Source: Gemmatimonadota bacterium
GTDB taxonomy: Bacteria > Gemmatimonadota > Gemmatimonadetes > Gemmatimonadales > GWC2-71-9
Reading direction: 5' to 3'
Assembly (NCBI GenBank): GCA_029884275.1
Contig: JAOUIC010000001.1
Coordinates: 1-26,365 of the forward strand
DNA: 26,365 nt
In this document: one piece after another, positions 22,728-26,365 of the stretch
Layout of the letters: every line of letters begins with the position of its first letter
Numbering within the stretch: position 1 is the first letter of the stretch
Program-made: the position numbers and the translations under genes
Notes under the pieces: model-generated
Database searches by the model: none
What the model was told of the DNA's origin: nothing
Seen by the model: only the letters and a program-made list of their open reading frames with translations

Positions 22728-23761
22728 GGGCCCTCCTGCTCAGCGGAACTGGCGGTCTCGACCGGCTGGCGCCGGGGGACATCCCGCGCCCGGTGCTCTC
22801 CGAGCCCGGGGACGTGCGAGTTCGCCTGCGTGCCACGGCGCTCAACCGCCTGGATCTCTGGGTGGCGGGCGGGGTTCCCGGCGTCACCTATTCCTTCCCG
22901 CACGTCATCGGCTCCGACGGCGCCGGCACCGTCGAGGAAACCGGGCCGGGTGTTGCCGCCTTCGCGGTCGGTGACCGGGTGCTGATCAACCCGGGAGTGT
23001 CCTGCGGCCGCTGTGAATGGTGCCTCGGTGGCGAGCAGCCGCTCTGCCCCTCGTTCGGAGTGCTCGGTGAGCACCGTCCTGGCACGATGGCGGAGGAGAT
23101 CGTGGTGCCGGACCGCAACCTCGCTCACCTCCCCGCCGGGCTCAGTTGGATCCAGGCCGCGGCGCTGCCGCTGGCCACCATCACGGCCTGGCGGATGCTG
23201 ACCACCCGCGCCGGTGTCGGACCCGGCGAGACGGTGCTGATCTGGGGCATCGGCGGCGGGGTGGCGCTCGCGGCGCTGAAGATCGCGAGGCTCCTGGGTG
23301 CCCGGGTCATCGTGACCAGCGGCTCGGACGAAAAGCTGGCGCGAGCGCGGGCACTCGGCGCGGAGCTCGGCATCAACCACGCGACCGAGGACGTGCCCGG
23401 CAGGGTGAAGCAGTTCACCGGGCGGCGCGGCGCCGAGGTGGTGATCGACAGCGTCGGGGAGCGCACCTGGGAGCGGTCGCTGCGCAGTCTCGCGCGTCGG
23501 GGCCGCCTGGTCGTCTGCGGCGCGTCGAGCGGTCCCATGGTGACCACCGATCTCCGGCGGATGTTCTGGTTCCAGTGGTCACTGCTCGGTTCGACCATGG
23601 GGAGCGACGCGGAATTCCGCGCGGTGGTCGCGGAGGCCGCCGGCGGGCGCCTGCTCCCGGAGATCGACAGCGTCCATTCCTTCGCGGACGCGATCGCCGC
23701 GTTCCGCCGCCTTGAGTCAGGGGCACAATTCGGGAAGATCGTCGTGGAGATGCCGGTATGA
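22724..23761 (+). CDS. Zinc-binding dehydrogenase / quinone oxidoreductase-like MDR protein
   Basis: The protein has 345 aa from a TTG start at 22724 that overlaps the preceding TGA (TTGA). The medium-chain dehydrogenase fold is clear. The structural zinc lobe is complete: C94, C97, C100, C108. The coenzyme-binding motif 'GIGGGVALAALKIARLLGA' lies in the second half. The catalytic zinc ligands of alcohol dehydrogenases are absent: the expected Cys is replaced in 'ALNRLDLWVAGG' and the usual His-Glu by 'GSDGAGTV'. This is the regular pattern of a subfamily of NAD(P)-dependent enoyl or quinone reductase-like enzymes. Substrate unknown. It runs straight into the next gene by an ATGA overlap. Confidence 0.9.
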   Translation: MRALLLSGTGGLDRLAPGDIPRPVLSEPGDVRVRLRATALNRLDLWVAGGVPGVTYSFPHVIGSDGAGTVEETGPGVAAFAVGDRVLINPGVSCGRCEWCLGGEQPLCPSFGVLGEHRPGTMAEEIVVPDRNLAHLPAGLSWIQAAALPLATITAWRMLTTRAGVGPGETVLIWGIGGGVALAALKIARLLGARVIVTSGSDEKLARARALGAELGINHATEDVPGRVKQFTGRRGAEVVIDSVGERTWERSLRSLARRGRLVVCGASSGPMVTTDLRRMFWFQWSLLGSTMGSDAEFRAVVAEAAGGRLLPEIDSVHSFADAIAAFRRLESGAQFGKIVVEMPV

Positions 23762-24462
23762 GCGAACTGCTGGATCGACTTGCGGTGGGATGGTCCGAGC
23801 TGACCGAGCTCCTGCCGGGACTGCTCGCCGCGGTCGTCATCATGCTGGCCGGCTATGTCCTGGCGAGACAGCTCCGTCGCTGGAGCGACCGCACCCTCGT
23901 CCACTTCGAATTCCGGCGGCTGGCAGATGCTGGCGGCCTGACCGAGGCCGCCGAGCGGGTGCGCATCGACCCGGTCAGGGCGATCGGCTCGCTGGTATTC
24001 TGGCTCACCATGCTGGTCGCGGTCCTGCTGGCCAGCTCGGCCCTCGGGCTCGAGAACGTGCGCGAAATGTTCGGCCGGATGCTGTCCTTCATCCCGACCC
24101 TCATCTCCGGCACCGTGATCATCATCCTCGGCATGATCATCGGCGAGTTCCTGCGGGCCCTGATCGTGGCATCCGCGGGCGGGGTGGAAGGGGTGGTGAC
24201 CGTCGCCAAGCTCTCCAAGGGGGCGATGGTCGGCATCGCCTTCTTCATGGCGCTGCAGGAAGTGGGTGTGAGCGAGGAGATTGTGACCGCGGCATTCACG
24301 CTGGTGCTGGGCGCCGTGGCGCTGGCGGCCGGGCTGGCCTTCGGGCTGGGAAACCGCGATCTCGCCGCCGCGCTGACCCGCCGCTGGTATGAGGAGGGGC
24401 GGCGTCGCCGCCGCGAGCGGCGACAGCAAGACGCCGGGGAAGAGCCGCCCGCGGAAACCTGA
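23758..24462 (+). CDS. Membrane protein with MscS-like conserved TM helices
   Basis: The protein has 234 aa and about five TM segments. Helices lie near residues 18-38, 75-98, 110-140, 155-170 and 176-200. The last TM ends in 'GLAFGLGNRDLAAALTRRW', resembling the pore helix and its exit in MscS channels (G-x-A-x-G-x-G-x-x-D). Residues 140-155 ('GGVEGVVTVAKLSKGA') resemble the 'conserved TM helix' family. There is no MscS beta-domain, and the tail is short, very basic, then acidic. Most likely a small mechanosensitive-type channel or an accessory membrane protein. The ATG overlaps the dehydrogenase stop. Confidence 0.7.
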   Translation: MSELLDRLAVGWSELTELLPGLLAAVVIMLAGYVLARQLRRWSDRTLVHFEFRRLADAGGLTEAAERVRIDPVRAIGSLVFWLTMLVAVLLASSALGLENVREMFGRMLSFIPTLISGTVIIILGMIIGEFLRALIVASAGGVEGVVTVAKLSKGAMVGIAFFMALQEVGVSEEIVTAAFTLVLGAVALAAGLAFGLGNRDLAAALTRRWYEEGRRRRRERRQQDAGEEPPAET

Positions 24463-24468
24463 GGGGCC

Positions 24469-25578
24469 CTACTTGAGGCGATACCGGCCGATCCCCTGCC
24501 GCCCGTCGGGCTGACGGAGCAGGAGGTAAACGCGGCCATCGGCGCCGAACCCGCCCAGCGACGCACCCTTCGGCATCTCCACCGTGCGAATCGATTTCCC
24601 GTCGCGACCCACCACATCCCACACCGGAACCGAGTCCTCGAAGGCCCGGGCGCGCTGCAGCCAGACTTCGCCGGCGGGGTTCGTGGCTCCGGCCACGAAC
24701 GGCGGCTTCTGGTCGGCGAACGGGTAGGAGAGCGCGATCCCGGCCGGTGCCCCGGTCCGGGTCATCTGGGCTCTGAGCCGGTCGAGGAACATCTCCTTCT
24801 CCTCTGGCGGCACCGCAATCGGGGTGAAGGGGCGGCCGCCGCCTCGGCTCCACTTGCCGTCGGGCGCGCGCCAGTCGACCGAATTGTCCGAGGCCCGGGC
24901 GACCCAGAGCGACCCGTCGGGCAACACGCCGAAGAGATCGCGACCGGAGAAGATCGTGGACACCATCTTCATCTGCTCGCCGAACCTCCCCTGTCCCCAC
25001 ACGGGGAGCTTCAGTTGCGCGACGGTGTCGGCGAGGCTGTCTCCCCGGGCGATCCGAAGGACCTCCAGGCTGTCGAGCCCGATTTCCTCCCCCGGCTCGA
25101 GCCCTCCGAGTACCGAGCGGACGTCCTCCTTGTAGGCGTTTCCCCGATGGTCGTACGCCAGAGGCTGATTGTGCCCCCCGACGCCGCGCCGGTCGAGCGT
25201 GAGCAGGAACTGCCCCTGGTCGTCCCACAGTGTGGTGCGCTCCGCCGCGAAATCCACCAGCCCGACGGTGTCCCCGCCCAGGCGGAAGACGTAGCCCGGA
25301 TACTTGTGCTTGCCTGGCGCCGGGTCCGAGGGGCCGATGGTATCGGCGTGCTCACCCACGGGGGTGATGTCACCGGTGGCGAGGTCGGCGTACAGGAAGG
25401 ACCGGTCGGCCAACTCGGCGAACGCGACCCGGCCATCGCGGAGCTCGACCACGTTGCTGACCTGCTGGAGGGTCCGTGTGAGCTGCGCCTCGGGCTCATC
25501 CAGCACCACGACCGGCGCGGGCGGCGTGTCGCAGGCCGTGAGCAGCGGGAGAATCAGAAGGGCGGTAACGCGTCTCAC
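24469..25578 (-). CDS. Propeller-type lipoprotein (NHL/6-bladed), paralogue A
   Basis: The protein has 369 aa. A GTG at 25578 (after AAGGAG, spacing 8) overlaps the upstream stop as GTGA. The N-terminus 'ALLILPLLTAC' has the lipobox at Cys16. The remaining sequence consists of repeated four-stranded units such as 'GRVAFAELADRSFLYADLAT', 'FGVLPDGSLWVARASDNSVD' and 'GEVWLQRARAFEDSVPVWDV'. It matches 6-bladed beta-propeller proteins of unknown function; it is probably anchored in the periplasm. It resembles the upstream gene throughout the C-terminal half. The 3' end faces the MscS-like gene across 6 bp. Confidence 0.85.
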   Translation of the reverse strand: MRRVTALLILPLLTACDTPPAPVVVLDEPEAQLTRTLQQVSNVVELRDGRVAFAELADRSFLYADLATGDITPVGEHADTIGPSDPAPGKHKYPGYVFRLGGDTVGLVDFAAERTTLWDDQGQFLLTLDRRGVGGHNQPLAYDHRGNAYKEDVRSVLGGLEPGEEIGLDSLEVLRIARGDSLADTVAQLKLPVWGQGRFGEQMKMVSTIFSGRDLFGVLPDGSLWVARASDNSVDWRAPDGKWSRGGGRPFTPIAVPPEEKEMFLDRLRAQMTRTGAPAGIALSYPFADQKPPFVAGATNPAGEVWLQRARAFEDSVPVWDVVGRDGKSIRTVEMPKGASLGGFGADGRVYLLLRQPDGRQGIGRYRLK

Positions 25579-26365
25579 GGGGTCATCTCCTTGGAAGGCG
25601 CCGAGGCCGGCACGATGGGGAACACCAGCAGCCTGACGCCCTGTTCGAATGGTTCGGCCACCAGCAGCTCGCCATCGCCGAGGCCGACCAGGCGACCGAT
25701 GCCCGGATGCGCGAGATAGCGGACCAGCCGCGACGTGGAGTCGACGACCTGGTACTCCCTGACTGTGTCGCCCACGGCCCTGCTCTTGACCAGCCAGACC
25801 AGCCCATCCCGTCCCGTGACGGCATTCTCGAAGGGCGGCTTGATGGCCGAGAATGGGATCTGCTCGACCGTCGGCCGGAGCGAGGCGTCGAATCGTCGCA
25901 GGAAGAGCTGCCGGTCGTTCTCCGTGATGGGGAGGACGCGGTCCGGGAGCTGGAGGCCGCGGCGCCAGGCACCGGCCGGATCGCGCCACTCGACCTGGTT
26001 GGCCCCCACGCGCGCCACCCAGACGGTGCCATTCGACAGAACCCCCCACCGGTCCTGGCCCGAGAGCAGCCGTCGCTCGAGGCGGACTCGGCCGTCGCTG
26101 ATCACCTCGGCAAGATCCAGCGGGGCGAGCCGGGCGATGGTATCGGCCGCCGCCCAGTCCGCCCGCACCCGCACGATGGAGGCGGAGTCGAGGTTGCCGC
26201 GTCCCTCGGGACCAGGGGGAGTGCGGAGCTCGAAGTACCAGTTGCCGCCCTGATCCCGGGCACGGGGGAGCGCGCCACGCAGGCCATCGGGCGCGGTGAG
26301 TGCCCCGATCAGCGTCTCGCCCAGTGACCAGAGTGTCAGGCGCCGCCGCTGCCAGTCCGCGATGT
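25575..26365 (-). CDS. Propeller-type protein, paralogue B, 5' end outside the window
   Basis: The frame is open to the right edge (about 263 codons), so the start lies beyond 26365; a gene caller might place it wrongly at 26174. It shares blocks in the same order with the gene at 24469-25578: 'WGVLSNGTVWVARVGANQVE', 'RQLFLRRFDASLRPTVEQIP' and 'IKPPFENAVTGRDGLVWLV'. The stop overlaps the downstream start by 4 nt, so the two form a translationally coupled tandem pair. Probably exported; function unknown. Confidence 0.8.
   Translation of the reverse strand, partial: IADWQRRRLTLWSLGETLIGALTAPDGLRGALPRARDQGGNWYFELRTPPGPEGRGNLDSASIVRVRADWAAADTIARLAPLDLAEVISDGRVRLERRLLSGQDRWGVLSNGTVWVARVGANQVEWRDPAGAWRRGLQLPDRVLPITENDRQLFLRRFDASLRPTVEQIPFSAIKPPFENAVTGRDGLVWLVKSRAVGDTVREYQVVDSTSRLVRYLAHPGIGRLVGLGDGELLVAEPFEQGVRLLVFPIVPASAPSKEMTP

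Noticed and set aside
1..26365. tRNA, rRNA, CRISPR array, insertion sequence, attachment site
   Set aside because: No cloverleaf, repeat-spacer pattern, transposase or inverted terminal repeats recognised by eye; a tRNAscan and Infernal run would be decisive.

Overview
The window is very GC-rich, gene-dense bacterial DNA. It most resembles a Gemmatimonadota or similar soil/sediment genome, although this is an inference with no marker gene to prove it. The support is: many secreted proteins whose signal peptides end in A-x-A-Q; many small lipoproteins; a remnant of the 'LQAALAGQYRVDRE / HRDIKPEN' type of Ser/Thr kinase; an SXXK serine hydrolase; TolB/Big_2 proteins; an imidazolonepropionase-like amidohydrolase lipoprotein; and -35/-10 boxes of the TTGAC(A/G)-N17-TAnnnT kind. 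I see no rRNA, tRNA, CRISPR array, insertion sequence or phage gene. The sequence looks chromosomal and mostly housekeeping or accessory.

Layout. (1) Positions 1-5894, minus strand, one run of tightly packed genes: a zinc-ribbon protein, an NTF2-like secreted protein, a beta-lactamase-fold serine hydrolase, a small secreted protein, a thiolase, a two-TM membrane protein and a lipoprotein that runs off the left edge. The last three are joined by ATGA stop/start overlaps. (2) 5946-7144, plus strand: a secreted probable outer-membrane barrel and a decayed Ser/Thr kinase. (3) 7145-9973, minus strand: selD, a 73-aa protein, a double universal-stress protein and an RNase H. The selD reading frame contains an in-frame UGA exactly at the catalytic Cys/Sec position. 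(4) 10083-10814, plus strand: a NicO-type Ni/Co transporter with a very His-rich loop. (5) 10875-17519, minus strand: a heavy-metal RND pump and its adaptor, an amidohydrolase lipoprotein, a DUF4440-type lipoprotein and a histone-H1-like Lys/Ala-rich protein. (6) 17731-24462, plus strand: a secreted (alpha/alpha)6 glycoside hydrolase, a Big_2/TolB surface protein, a zinc-lobe dehydrogenase and an MscS-like membrane protein. (7) 24469-26365, minus strand: two tandem paralogous propeller proteins, the upstream one cut by the right edge.

The strongest biological point is the selenoprotein SelD (selenophosphate synthetase with UGA-encoded selenocysteine at residue 23). It implies that the organism decodes UGA as Sec. 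A standard gene caller would truncate it to a false TTG start at 9880, just past a perfect 6-bp hairpin that is a candidate bacterial SECIS. Two other enzymes, the RNase H and the amidohydrolase, have lost one canonical catalytic acidic residue through what would be a single-base change. I found no clearly new multi-gene system. The most unusual items are the Sec-SelD, the catalytically altered RNase H, the kinase relic, and several starts that look leaderless.
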